DNA of 64,000 nucleotides from Nitrospirota bacterium (GTDB lineage: Bacteria > Nitrospirota > JACRHJ01): the NCBI GenBank assembly GCA_021784575.1, contig JAJYHX010000006.1, forward strand, positions 38,487-102,486, read 5' to 3'. The notes below the pieces were generated by a model. The model worked only from the letters and a program-made list of their open reading frames with translations. It had not been told where the DNA came from and did no database searches. A program made the position numbers and the translations under genes. How positions within the stretch are numbered: the first letter of the stretch is position 1; each line of letters opens with the position of its first letter. Positions 6,987 to 14,254 of this stretch are shown here, piece after piece.

Positions 6987-7012
6987 GTCGTTCTGAGCTA
7001 AGCGAAGAATCC
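6987..7012. repeat. Dispersed GTCGTTCTGAGC...GAAGAATCC repeat
   Basis: This imperfect palindrome belongs to the TCATTCTGAGCGAAGCGAAGAATCC family, also seen at 5458-5484, 16291-16310, 17972-17999, 25998-26026, 49031-49054 and 59616-59640. All copies lie between genes. Confidence 0.7.
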
Positions 7013-7058
7013 AAAGCCGACCTTGAATATTTAAAAGTCCGCCGTCTTAAATTTTTCC

Positions 7059-7112
7059 TTGAAAATTTGATTTCCGGGTGGTATATTAGCACTCGGTGGG
7101 CGAGAGTGCTAA
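7059..7112 (+). promoter_or_regulatory. Heat-shock promoter with CIRCE operator
   Basis: TTGAAA (7059-7064), 17 bp and TATATT (7082-7087) form the promoter. A perfect CIRCE element, TTAGCACTC (7086-7094), nine bases, GAGTGCTAA (7104-7112), overlaps the -10 box and start site. CIRCE is the operator of the heat-shock repressor HrcA. A 134-base leader separates it from the hsp20 start. Confidence 0.93.
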
Positions 7113-7246
7113 AGTTGACGGGGTAAAGCAGGCGCGAACGCCAAGGCCGCGCCGGAATGCAACCGGAAGCTGTAGCCGCCGCAACCGTGACCGTAGCCGC
7201 CCGATTCATCGGGCATAATTGACCCCTAAGGAAGGAGGCTTCACTT

Positions 7247-7693
7247 ATGACGCTCGCAAAATGGGACCCGGTAAGGAACCTCGTTTCGCTCCAGGAGCGG
7301 ATGAACAGGCTCTTCGAGGACAGCATGAAGTCCCCGGAAGACCCTATGGACAGGGGCGCGTGGTCGCCTCCCGTTGACATATACGAGACGGAGAAGGACA
7401 TAGTCGTCTCCGCGGAGCTTCCCGGCATCGACCAGAAGGACGTGGATGTCGAAGTCCGCGAGGGCGTCCTGACGATAAAAGGGGAGAGGCGGTTTATGAA
7501 GGACGTGAAGGAGGAGAGCTACCACCGCGTGGAGCGCTCGTACGGCAGGTTCTCCCGCGTCTTCGCGCTGCCGAAGAACGTCGAGACGGAAAAGGTTTCG
7601 GCGCACTACGACAAGGGCGTGCTGGAAGTGAGGCTTCCGAAATCTGCAAAGTCGCAGGCTCATACCGTGAAGATAGAGACGAACGAGAAGTGA
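7247..7693 (+). CDS. Hsp20-family small heat-shock protein
   Basis: 148 aa. A strong ribosome binding site (AAGGAAGGAGG) precedes the ATG. The alpha-crystallin domain spans about residues 40-140, with the family markers V-D-I-Y-E, E-L-P-G-I-D, G-V-L-T-I-K-G-E-R, F-S-R-V-F-A-L-P and K-G-V-L-E-V-R-L-P-K. The C-terminal tail lacks a clear I-X-I motif except for V-K-I. Family members are ATP-independent cytoplasmic chaperones that hold unfolding proteins. Control by HrcA is predicted from the CIRCE element upstream. Confidence 0.95.
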   Translation: MTLAKWDPVRNLVSLQERMNRLFEDSMKSPEDPMDRGAWSPPVDIYETEKDIVVSAELPGIDQKDVDVEVREGVLTIKGERRFMKDVKEESYHRVERSYGRFSRVFALPKNVETEKVSAHYDKGVLEVRLPKSAKSQAHTVKIETNEK

Positions 7694-7696
7694 ATT

Positions 7697-7730
7697 CGTC
7701 ATTGCGAGGGGCTGCAAGCGACGCGGCAAT
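7697..7730. repeat. Dispersed GTCATTGCGAGG...CGGCAAT repeat
   Basis: GTCATTGCGAGG, GGCTGCAAGC, GACGCGGCAAT: an imperfect palindrome of a family common between genes in many bacterial genomes. Only one copy is clear in this window. It abuts the next repeat. Confidence 0.55.
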
Positions 7731-7732
7731 TT

Positions 7733-7783
7733 GTAGGGGCGCAATTTTATTGCGCCCGCGGGCGCGATGAATCTCGCCCCTAC
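7733..7783. repeat. Full-length GTAGGGGCGC-type palindrome
   Basis: Two GCGC hairpins in tandem, with outer ends GTAGGGGCG and CGCCCCTAC inverted, giving a nearly perfect 51-bp composite palindrome. Other copies: 588-619, 5401-5424, 8781-8810, 18026-18048, 31853-31905 and 52702-52751. Confidence 0.85.
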
Positions 7784-7818
7784 AACCGGGGTTACGAAAC
7801 AATGCTTACAATGACGTT

Positions 7819-8784
7819 ATGTTAAAAATGGGTATTTTGAAAAGCAAACTGTTTGTCTTGTTCTTTGCCCTCGTTTTCGCCCTGCCAGCCGCGGCTTTTG
7901 GGGCGGCTCAAGGCTCGTACCGGCTCTCGCTTCAGGCGAAGGCCAGCCGGGGCGAAGTCGCAAAGGGGGAGACGTTTTCCTATACCCTTACGGTAATCGA
8001 AGAGGGCGAGACGGACGCGCCTTTCAGCCTCTCGCCGCCGGATTTCTCCGGCTTCAACGTAACCGGCGAGTATTCCTCGCAGTCCACGCGCATCATAAAC
8101 AACCGCGAACGGACGGTAACGGAAGAAGAATACCGGCTGTCCTCCAGCCTTGCGGGCGAACACCTTATCCCGCCTGCCAGAGCCGTTGTCGCCGACCCGA
8201 AGACGGGGAAAGAAGTCGAGTTCAAGTCCAACCCCGTAAAGGTCAACGTGACCGAACACGGTCCGGGGATACTGAAAGGTCTTCGGAACGACATCCGCGA
8301 CATCAGGGGGCCGATGTCCTTCCTGGAGCGGATAAAGATATTCTTCTACATAATGACCGCGCTGGTCGTCCTGGGATTTGTCCTCATTATTGCGCTTATC
8401 GTCTACATGGCGCGTCGCAGTAAGAAGAAACGCTCTGTCGCACCTGTCGCTCCCGCGGCCCAGGTTATCGGCCCGAGGGAAGAGGCGCTCAAGGCGCTCG
8501 ACGCGGCTGATGTATTGAAGGCCGACTCGAAGGCTTACTATTCCGTAATATCCGAGGTCATGCGCAAATATCTGCGCGCGGCGCACAACATCCCCGCGAC
8601 CGAGGCCACGACGGCGGAGATTGTGCAGGCCGTAAAAAGCTCTACCATCCCCGCCTCCGCATATGATAAACTTCGTGAAATCCTGGAAGAGGCGGACCTG
8701 GTGAAATTCGCCAAGTATGCGCCGACGGAGGAAGAGAAGACAAAGTATATGGAGAAGGCGCGGGGACTGATAAGGGCGATGTAG
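7819..8784 (+). CDS. BatD-like / DUF4381-like membrane protein
   Basis: 321 aa. A signal peptide (about 1-29, ending A-F-G-A-A) is followed by a BatD-like beta-rich periplasmic domain (residues 33-145), one membrane helix (174-197), a basic stop-transfer stretch, and a cytoplasmic helical domain (225-321) resembling the DUF4381 family. The domain order predicts a sensor-like membrane subunit working with the MoxR ATPase encoded 136 bp downstream, as in Bat/MoxR clusters. The usual BatA/BatB von Willebrand proteins are missing. No clear ribosome binding site precedes either candidate ATG (7819 or 7828). Its stop codon TAG lies inside the repeat at 8781. Confidence 0.7.
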   Translation: MLKMGILKSKLFVLFFALVFALPAAAFGAAQGSYRLSLQAKASRGEVAKGETFSYTLTVIEEGETDAPFSLSPPDFSGFNVTGEYSSQSTRIINNRERTVTEEEYRLSSSLAGEHLIPPARAVVADPKTGKEVEFKSNPVKVNVTEHGPGILKGLRNDIRDIRGPMSFLERIKIFFYIMTALVVLGFVLIIALIVYMARRSKKKRSVAPVAPAAQVIGPREEALKALDAADVLKADSKAYYSVISEVMRKYLRAAHNIPATEATTAEIVQAVKSSTIPASAYDKLREILEEADLVKFAKYAPTEEEKTKYMEKARGLIRAM

Positions 8785-8810
8785 GGGCGCAATTCATTGG
8801 GCCCGCGCAA
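8781..8810. repeat. GTAGGGGCGC repeat supplying a stop codon
   Basis: GTAGGGGCGCAATTCATTGG: the TAG at 8782-8784 is the stop of the BatD-like gene. Only the left half of the family unit is conserved here. Confidence 0.7.
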
Positions 8811-8920
8811 GACATGATGGCGCGGGGGGAATGACTTAATCGGGAAGCCATGTTTTATGGTTTTAAAATCGCCCGATGAATCGGGCAGCTACAATTCGGT
8901 TAAAGAAAAGAGAATTTAAC

Positions 8921-9907
8921 ATGACTCCCGACTTAAAAGAACTCTCTGAAAAAATCTCCGCGCACTCGCGCATACTCGATAATATTCGGGGCGAGGTGCG
9001 CAAGGTCATCGTCGGGCAGGAAAAGATGCTCGACAGGCTCCTTGTGGGCCTGCTTACGCGCGGGCACATACTCCTCGAAGGCGTGCCGGGGCTGGCCAAG
9101 ACGCTCTGCATAAAGTCCCTCGCGTCCGCGCTGAACCTCGATTTCTCGCGCATACAGTTCACGCCCGACCTGCTCCCCGCCGACCTCATCGGCACGCGCG
9201 TATACAGCCAGGCCTCCGGAGACTTCTCCACCAAAAAGGGCCCGATATTCACGAACCTGCTGCTTGCCGACGAGATTAACCGCGCGCCGGCGAAGGTGCA
9301 GTCCGCGCTCCTTGAGGTCATGCAGGAGATGCAGGTGACAATAGGCCCGGACAGCTTCAGGCTTGGTCACCCGTTCCTTGTAATGGCCACGCAGAACCCC
9401 ATCGAGAGCGAGGGGACGTACCGCCTGCCGGAGGCGCAGGTGGACAGGTTCATGCTGAAGGTGAAGGTGGGCTATCCCTCGAAGGAAGAGGAACTCGAGA
9501 TAATAAACAGGATGTCGGCGGGCGGCGAGATACCCGTCGGCAAGGTTGCGGAAGCAAGCGAGATATTCCTATGCCGGGAGCTTGTCGATTCCGTCTACGT
9601 GGACGAGAAGCTGAAGCGGTATATAGTCGATTTGATCTTCGCCACGCGAGACCCGGAGGCCCACGGCCTGGATATGAAGAACCTCATCGAATACGGCGCG
9701 TCTCCAAGGGCGTCCATATATCTGACGCTCGCGGCCAAAGCCGAGGCCATGATGAACGGGCGCGCCTACGCCACGCCGGACGACGTGAAGGAGATGGCCC
9801 CGGACGTCCTGCGGCACAGGATTACCATGACCTACGAGGCCGAGGCCGAAGACGTAACGCCGGAGTCGATTATCGGCAGGATACTCGCCAAAGTCCCGAC
9901 GCCGTAA
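8921..9907 (+). CDS. MoxR-family AAA+ ATPase
   Basis: 328 aa. Start placed at 8921 with an A/G-rich ribosome binding region (AAAGAAAAGAG); the frame is open back to 8876. Walker A is G-V-P-G-L-A-K-T (54-61), Walker B is L-L-L-A-D-E-I-N-R, and sensor 1 lies in A-T-Q-N-P, followed by the typical E-G-T-Y-x-L-P-E-A-x-x-D-R-F segment. MoxR ATPases act as chaperones that insert cofactors or remodel protein complexes, often with von Willebrand partners. Here the only visible partner is the BatD-like protein upstream. Confidence 0.95.
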   Translation: MTPDLKELSEKISAHSRILDNIRGEVRKVIVGQEKMLDRLLVGLLTRGHILLEGVPGLAKTLCIKSLASALNLDFSRIQFTPDLLPADLIGTRVYSQASGDFSTKKGPIFTNLLLADEINRAPAKVQSALLEVMQEMQVTIGPDSFRLGHPFLVMATQNPIESEGTYRLPEAQVDRFMLKVKVGYPSKEEELEIINRMSAGGEIPVGKVAEASEIFLCRELVDSVYVDEKLKRYIVDLIFATRDPEAHGLDMKNLIEYGASPRASIYLTLAAKAEAMMNGRAYATPDDVKEMAPDVLRHRITMTYEAEAEDVTPESIIGRILAKVPTP

Positions 9908-9921
9908 GCTCCGGGTGAGGG

Positions 9922-10719
9922 TTACACTATCGGAACGCGCCCGTGTCCGGCGGGCCGGGCGTTCCGGATGGCGTTCGATATGAATTTTTTCGCCGCGCGG
10001 ACGGCGCCCGGGACCGTCAGGCCTTTCGCAAGCCCCGCCGTGACCGCCGCGGAATAGACGCAGCCCGCGCCGTGCAGTTCCTTCTCTATGCGCCGCGCGG
10101 AGAAGCGCGTAAAGTTTTCCCCGTCGAACAGCAAATCAACGGCATGTCCGCCGCCCCCGCCGCCTGCGGGCATGTGCCCGCCCTTTATCAGCACGTTCTT
10201 CGGCCCAAGCCGCCGGATTATGCGCGCGGCCTCCTCCGCGTCTTCGATGTTCTTTATCTCTATGCCGGAGAGCGCCTCCGCCTCGGCGACATTCGGCATG
10301 ACGACAAGCGCAAGCGGTAAAAGCCCGCCCGTCAGCGCGTCCTGCGCGTCTCTTTTCAGGAGCCTCTTCCCGCTCGAAGAAATCATTACAGGGTCGATTA
10401 CGAGATTTACGAGCCCGTGTTCCTTCACGGCATCGGCGGCGGCGGACACGGCCCCGGCGGAATAGAGCATCCCGGTCTTGACGGCGTCCGGGCGGATGTC
10501 GGAGATTAGCGCGTCGAGCTCGTCTTTTATCCGGCGTGCGGGCCGAGGGCCGACGGATAATACCCCGACCGTGTTCTGCGCCGTCAGGGCCGCCTGCACG
10601 GCCATCCCGTATACGCCCATGAGCGTGAATGTCTTGACATCCGCCAGTATCCCGGCCCCGCCGGAAGGGTCGAAACCCGCTATGGAGAGCGCGGTATTGC
10701 GCTCGGCCGTTCCGCGCAT
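9922..10719 (-). CDS. thiD: Hydroxymethylpyrimidine/phosphomethylpyrimidine kinase
   Basis: 265 aa. Start set at 10719 because AAGGAGGAACC precedes that ATG. The ribokinase-fold markers are present: A-G-F-D-P-S-G-G-A-G near the N-terminus (substrate and phosphate contacts), V-I-D-P-V-M mid-protein, K-G-G-H, and the catalytic anion-hole region H-G-A-G-C-V-Y-S-A-A. ThiD phosphorylates HMP twice to make the pyrimidine half of thiamine. A glycine run (residues ~199-204) is a little unusual. It is transcribed away from tadA; the shared upstream region is about 130 bp. Confidence 0.93.
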   Translation of the reverse strand: MRGTAERNTALSIAGFDPSGGAGILADVKTFTLMGVYGMAVQAALTAQNTVGVLSVGPRPARRIKDELDALISDIRPDAVKTGMLYSAGAVSAAADAVKEHGLVNLVIDPVMISSSGKRLLKRDAQDALTGGLLPLALVVMPNVAEAEALSGIEIKNIEDAEEAARIIRRLGPKNVLIKGGHMPAGGGGGGHAVDLLFDGENFTRFSARRIEKELHGAGCVYSAAVTAGLAKGLTVPGAVRAAKKFISNAIRNARPAGHGRVPIV

Positions 10720-10849
10720 TGCGGTTCCTCCTTGCGATGTCGTGCAGGACAAAGGCTTCAATGCCGCTCCAAAAATTGTTACAATCGCAGATTACTATAT
10801 GGTAATATGGCATGTCAAGCTGGTAGACCGGTTTCGGAGGCGGCGGAGC

Positions 10850-11299
10850 GTGACGGATAATGAATTTATGAGGATTGCATTGGACGAGGCGCGGGCCGCG
10901 CTTTCCGAGGGCGAAGTCCCGGTGGGCGCGGTTGTCGCCGTCGGCGGAGAGGTAATCTCGCGGGCGCATAACCGGCGCGAGGCGGCAAACGACCCGACCG
11001 CTCACGCCGAGGTGCTGGCGCTCCGGGAGGCCGGGATGAGGCTCGGAAGCTGGCGGATGGCGGATGCGGCGGTCTACATCACGAAGGAGCCGTGCGTCAT
11101 GTGCGCCGGGGCGCTCATGCACGCCCGCGTTGCAAGGGTAATCTACGGCGCGCCCGACCCGAAATACGGCGCGGCCTGGAGCTTGTATAACATCCTTGAA
11201 GACGAGCGCCTGAACCACCGCGCGGTCGTGAAGGCGGGCGTCCTGGGGGAGGAGTGCCTCAGCCTGCTCAGGGAGTTTTTCGAGAAGAAACGAGCATAA
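10850..11299 (+). CDS. tadA: tRNA-specific adenosine deaminase
   Basis: 149 aa. A GTG start at 10850 is preferred because GGAGG lies 9 bases upstream; the ATG at 10868 region has none. The zinc site H52-A-E54 and P-C82-V-M-C85 is complete. TadA converts A34 of tRNA-Arg(ACG) to inosine; the conserved P-V-G-A-V, N-D-P-T-A-H-A-E and M-C-A-G-A blocks distinguish it from cytidine and guanine deaminases. A degenerate CCGGT palindrome (10820-10837) lies just before the gene. Confidence 0.93.
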   Translation: MTDNEFMRIALDEARAALSEGEVPVGAVVAVGGEVISRAHNRREAANDPTAHAEVLALREAGMRLGSWRMADAAVYITKEPCVMCAGALMHARVARVIYGAPDPKYGAAWSLYNILEDERLNHRAVVKAGVLGEECLSLLREFFEKKRA

Positions 11300-11303
11300 G
11301 ATT

Positions 11304-11377
11304 GTCATTCCCGCGAAAGCGGGAATCCAGGAAGTTCAAATTCCTGGGCCTGGGCCCCCGTTTTCACGGGGGCGACA
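11304..11377. repeat. Dispersed GTCATTCCCGCGAAAGCGGGAAT repeat, copy 1
   Basis: A first hairpin (ATTCCCGC...GCGGGAAT) and a second (CCCCCG...CGGGGG) are linked by a CCAGG/CCTGG inverted pair, ending in GCGACA. The same composite occurs at 34812-34880 and 40153-40236. The core resembles ATTCCC-N8-GGGAAT repeats known from Neisseria. Confidence 0.8.
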
Positions 11378-11426
11378 GACTAAAAAACAACGGGCTTCCC
11401 AGAATAGATAACGACAAGGTTCAGTG

Positions 11427-13163
11427 ATGGGTCTCGGTTTAATTGACTGGCTGATAATCGGCGCGTTCATGGCGCTGTCCGTCGGCGTGGGGGTCATCTT
11501 CACGAAGCGCGCGTCCGGCTCGCTCTCCGAGTTCTTCCTATCGGGCCGGGCGATGCCCTGGTGGCTCGCCGGGACTTCGATGGTCGCCACGACGTTCTCC
11601 GCGGACACGCCGCTCTACATCACCTCTCTAATCCGCACGAAGGGCATCTACGAGAACTGGCAGTGGTGGTGCTTTCTCCTGTCCGGTATGCTCTCCGTGT
11701 TCTTCTTCGCAAGGCTCTGGAGGCGCGCGGGCGTTATTACAGATGTCGAGCTGACCGAGATGCGCTACTCGGGGAAAGAGGCCGCCGCGCTCCGGGGATT
11801 CCGCGCGATATATTTCGCCGTAGCGATACACACGATAATCAAGGCGCAGATAATCCTTGCGATGTCGAAGATTATGGACGTGTTCTTCGGCGTCGGCAAG
11901 TGGCAGGCAATCGCCATTTCATTCGGGATAACGATTTTCTATTCCATGCTCTCTGGCTTCTGGGGCGTGATACTTACGGACTTCTTCCAGTTCATCCTTG
12001 CCATGACGGGCGCAATCGCGCTCGCGGTAATCGCGGTAAGACACGCCGGGGGCCTTGGCGGCCTCGAGGGGCGCATACATTCGCTATACCCCGCCGCGCA
12101 TTACACGGACTTCTTCCCGCCGACAAACGGGCATCTCTTCGGCCCCGCCGTCCTTGCGTTCATCGCGTACATGGGGCTTTCGTGGTGGTCGAAATATTCC
12201 TCGGACGGCGGCGGCGTTATTGTGCAGAGGATGGCGTCGTGCAGGAACGAGCGGCACGCGCTCATCGGGACGCTCTTCTTCAACGCCGTCAACTACGCCG
12301 TGCGCTCCTGGCCGTGGATACTCGCCGCGCTTGCGTCGCTCATACTCTTCCCCGTCGCGGCCGGACAGGACCCGGACATCTTCTACCCCGTCATGGCCAG
12401 GGACCTCATGCCCGTCGGCCTGAAGGGGCTTATGGTCGCGTCATTCTTCGCCGCGTTCATGGCGTCCATGAGCACGTATTTGAACCTCTCCTCGGCCTAT
12501 TTCGTCAACGACTTCTACAAGCGCTTTTTGGTGAAAGGCCGGCCGGACAGGCACTACGTGAACGTCTCACGCGCGGCGACGGTCGTATTGTCCCTCATCA
12601 CCGCATACGTCGCATACCGCGCGACGTCCATCGTCGGCGTCTTCAAGTTCCTTATCGCCTTCGGGAGCGGCACCGGGCTTATTTACCTCGTGCGGTGGTA
12701 CTGGTGGCGCGTGAACGCATGGAGCGAGATCGCCGCGATGCTTACATCGACAATCGTATCCATAACGGTTTATCAGTTATACGGGTGGATGCCGTTCTAC
12801 GAGAAGCTCTTCATCATCATATCCGTCTCCACGGCGGTATGGGTGGCCGTCACGTTCCTTACGAAACCGACCGACGAGGCGAGGCTTGTAGAGTTCTATA
12901 AAAAGGCCGCGCCGGGCGGCCCAGGCTGGAGGCATATCGAAAAGAAAATCGCCGAGCCTCACACGCGCGGGAAGTCCATCGCCGGGGACGTCATACACTT
13001 CACGCTCGGGACGGTGATGGTCTACGGATACACCCTGGGCATAGGGAAGCTCCTGCTGGGGCACTCCGCCGAGGGGATATTCTGGTGCATATCCGCCGTG
13101 CTGGCGACGGCGCTCCTCTATTCCGGGCTTACAAGGCGCGGCTGGGACAAGGTCTACGAGTAG
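11427..13163 (+). CDS. Sodium:solute symporter family protein
   Basis: 578 aa with 13-14 predicted membrane helices. It starts with L-I-D-W-L-I-I-G-A-F and carries the SSS-family signature region (E-F-F-L-S-G-R-A-M-P-W-W-L-A-G-T-S). The family couples Na+ entry to uptake of sugars, amino acids, vitamins or similar solutes. Many tryptophans (WQWW, WWSKYSS, RWYWWRVN) and the size put it nearer to the uncharacterised SSS subfamily of anaerobes than to PutP or SGLT. The substrate is unknown. ATG at 11427 has AAGG upstream; an in-frame GTG directly precedes it. It appears monocistronic. Confidence 0.9.
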   Translation: MGLGLIDWLIIGAFMALSVGVGVIFTKRASGSLSEFFLSGRAMPWWLAGTSMVATTFSADTPLYITSLIRTKGIYENWQWWCFLLSGMLSVFFFARLWRRAGVITDVELTEMRYSGKEAAALRGFRAIYFAVAIHTIIKAQIILAMSKIMDVFFGVGKWQAIAISFGITIFYSMLSGFWGVILTDFFQFILAMTGAIALAVIAVRHAGGLGGLEGRIHSLYPAAHYTDFFPPTNGHLFGPAVLAFIAYMGLSWWSKYSSDGGGVIVQRMASCRNERHALIGTLFFNAVNYAVRSWPWILAALASLILFPVAAGQDPDIFYPVMARDLMPVGLKGLMVASFFAAFMASMSTYLNLSSAYFVNDFYKRFLVKGRPDRHYVNVSRAATVVLSLITAYVAYRATSIVGVFKFLIAFGSGTGLIYLVRWYWWRVNAWSEIAAMLTSTIVSITVYQLYGWMPFYEKLFIIISVSTAVWVAVTFLTKPTDEARLVEFYKKAAPGGPGWRHIEKKIAEPHTRGKSIAGDVIHFTLGTVMVYGYTLGIGKLLLGHSAEGIFWCISAVLATALLYSGLTRRGWDKVYE

Positions 13164-13170
13164 AAGTTCC

Positions 13171-13199
13171 TTGACGGCTCTGTGAAAAATGTGTAATAA
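13171..13199 (+). promoter_or_regulatory. Promoter of the toxin-antitoxin operon
   Basis: TTGACG (13171-13176), 17 bp, TAATAA (13194-13199), with the antitoxin ATG 24 bases further on. Confidence 0.6.
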
Positions 13200-13222
13200 T
13201 CGTGTGTATAAAAGAGGTGTAT

Positions 13223-13462
13223 ATGAAGCGCGTAAACATAATGATAAAAGATGAAGACGTGGCCTACCTCAAAAAGAAGGCCGAGAGGGAGAAGAAGCGC
13301 GGCATCTCGGCGGTAATCCGGGAGTATATCGAGCAGGACAGGATACCCGGGAGGATGGAGAAGGACGACCCCATTTTTAATATAATCGGCATCGGGAAAA
13401 GCGACGGCAAAGTCAATTCCGAAAACTACAGGGAATTTCTTTACGGGAAGAGGAAACGTTGA
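13223..13462 (+). CDS. Ribbon-helix-helix type antitoxin (VapB-like)
   Basis: 79 aa. Start at 13223 follows AGAGGTG. The N-terminal strand K-R-V-N-I-M-I and the helices after it (EDVAYLKKKAEREKK, then ISAVIREYIEQ) have the pattern of a ribbon-helix-helix DNA-binding fold. The basic C-terminus (FLYGKRKR) could contact the toxin. It overlaps the PIN-domain gene by four bases (TTGA), the classic arrangement for antitoxin then toxin. By family it neutralises the toxin and represses its own promoter. Confidence 0.8.
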   Translation: MKRVNIMIKDEDVAYLKKKAEREKKRGISAVIREYIEQDRIPGRMEKDDPIFNIIGIGKSDGKVNSENYREFLYGKRKR

Positions 13463-13860
13463 GGAGGCTTTTCGCAGACACCTCCGGCTGGTTCTCGCTC
13501 TTCGACCGGGCGGACTTGAATTTCAGCCGCGCGGTTTCATTTTTCAAGGCAAACAGCCTGCCTCTTGTTACAACAAATTACATATTCGCCGAGACCGTGA
13601 CACTTCTGACATACAGACTTGGGCACAGATACGCGCAGGAGTTCGGGGACAAGCTGCTGTCGAGCAATTCGGTATTTTTATACAGGACAGGCGCGGACGA
13701 CGAGTTTCGCGCATGGGAATACTTTAAAAAATATTCGGATAAGGACTACAGCTATGCCGACTGCGTGAGCTTTATCGTAATGAAAAAATTCATGATAAAA
13801 GAGGCCTTCACTTTCGACAGGCATTTCAGCCAGGCCGGTTTCAGAACGGTTCCGGATTAA
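13459..13860 (+). CDS. PIN-domain ribonuclease toxin (VapC-like)
   Basis: 133 aa with a TTG start that overlaps the antitoxin stop; GAGGAAA lies 6 bases upstream. The acidic PIN residues are visible: D7 in FADTSG, E45 in FAETVT, D101 in SYADCVSF and D120 in TFDRHF. VapC toxins are Mg-dependent RNases that cut tRNA or rRNA when the antitoxin is degraded. The tail (FSQAGFRTVP) is typical of the family. The RNA target cannot be inferred. Confidence 0.88.
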   Translation: MRRLFADTSGWFSLFDRADLNFSRAVSFFKANSLPLVTTNYIFAETVTLLTYRLGHRYAQEFGDKLLSSNSVFLYRTGADDEFRAWEYFKKYSDKDYSYADCVSFIVMKKFMIKEAFTFDRHFSQAGFRTVPD

Positions 13861-13863
13861 CGG

Positions 13864-14214
13864 ATGTCGCGGTTGCCCGGCAGGATCAAACGCGAGAAGG
13901 ACTGCGTGGCGAGGATGACGGAGATATACTGCCATGACATGCACGGCGGCCTGAGCCGCGGCGGACTGGGCGGGTTGTGCGACGGGTGCAGGGAGCTCCT
14001 TGATTATGCCTATACCCGCATAGACAAGTGCGTATTCGGCGCAAAGAAAAGCACGTGCGCGAAATGCGCGATACACTGCTATAACAAGGAAATGCGCGCC
14101 CGGATAAAGGAAGTGATGCGCCACTCCGGGCCGAAGATGACATACAGGCACCCGTGGCTTTCGCTGATGCACTTCTTTGACGGGTTCGGAAAAACTTCGG
14201 GAAGAAGAGATTAG
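13864..14214 (+). CDS. YgbA-like (nitrous-oxide-stimulated promoter family) protein
   Basis: 116 aa, starting three bases after the toxin stop. Six conserved-looking cysteines (C39, C42, C56, C65, C68, C72) and the segments L-C-D-G-C, L-L-D-Y-A-Y-T-R-I, K-C-x-F-G and C-A-K-C-A-I-H-C-Y-N-K-E-M-R match the YgbA family, which in E. coli is NO/nitrosative-stress regulated (NsrR regulon). The cysteine pattern suggests a metal or Fe-S site. It could be expressed from the toxin-antitoxin promoter; no separate ribosome binding site is obvious. Confidence 0.75.
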   Translation: MSRLPGRIKREKDCVARMTEIYCHDMHGGLSRGGLGGLCDGCRELLDYAYTRIDKCVFGAKKSTCAKCAIHCYNKEMRARIKEVMRHSGPKMTYRHPWLSLMHFFDGFGKTSGRRD

Positions 14215-14254
14215 GACTCAGTTCCTCTCCAACGTGCGGTTCAAGGCAGAAACT

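Noticed and set aside
10136..11308. 390-aa minus-strand frame across tadA and thiD
   Set aside because: It covers two genes with clear motifs and has an Arg-rich, low-information product.
11561..12901. 446-aa frame within the symporter gene
   Set aside because: Same strand, different frame from the symporter; Arg/His-rich translation without any helix pattern.
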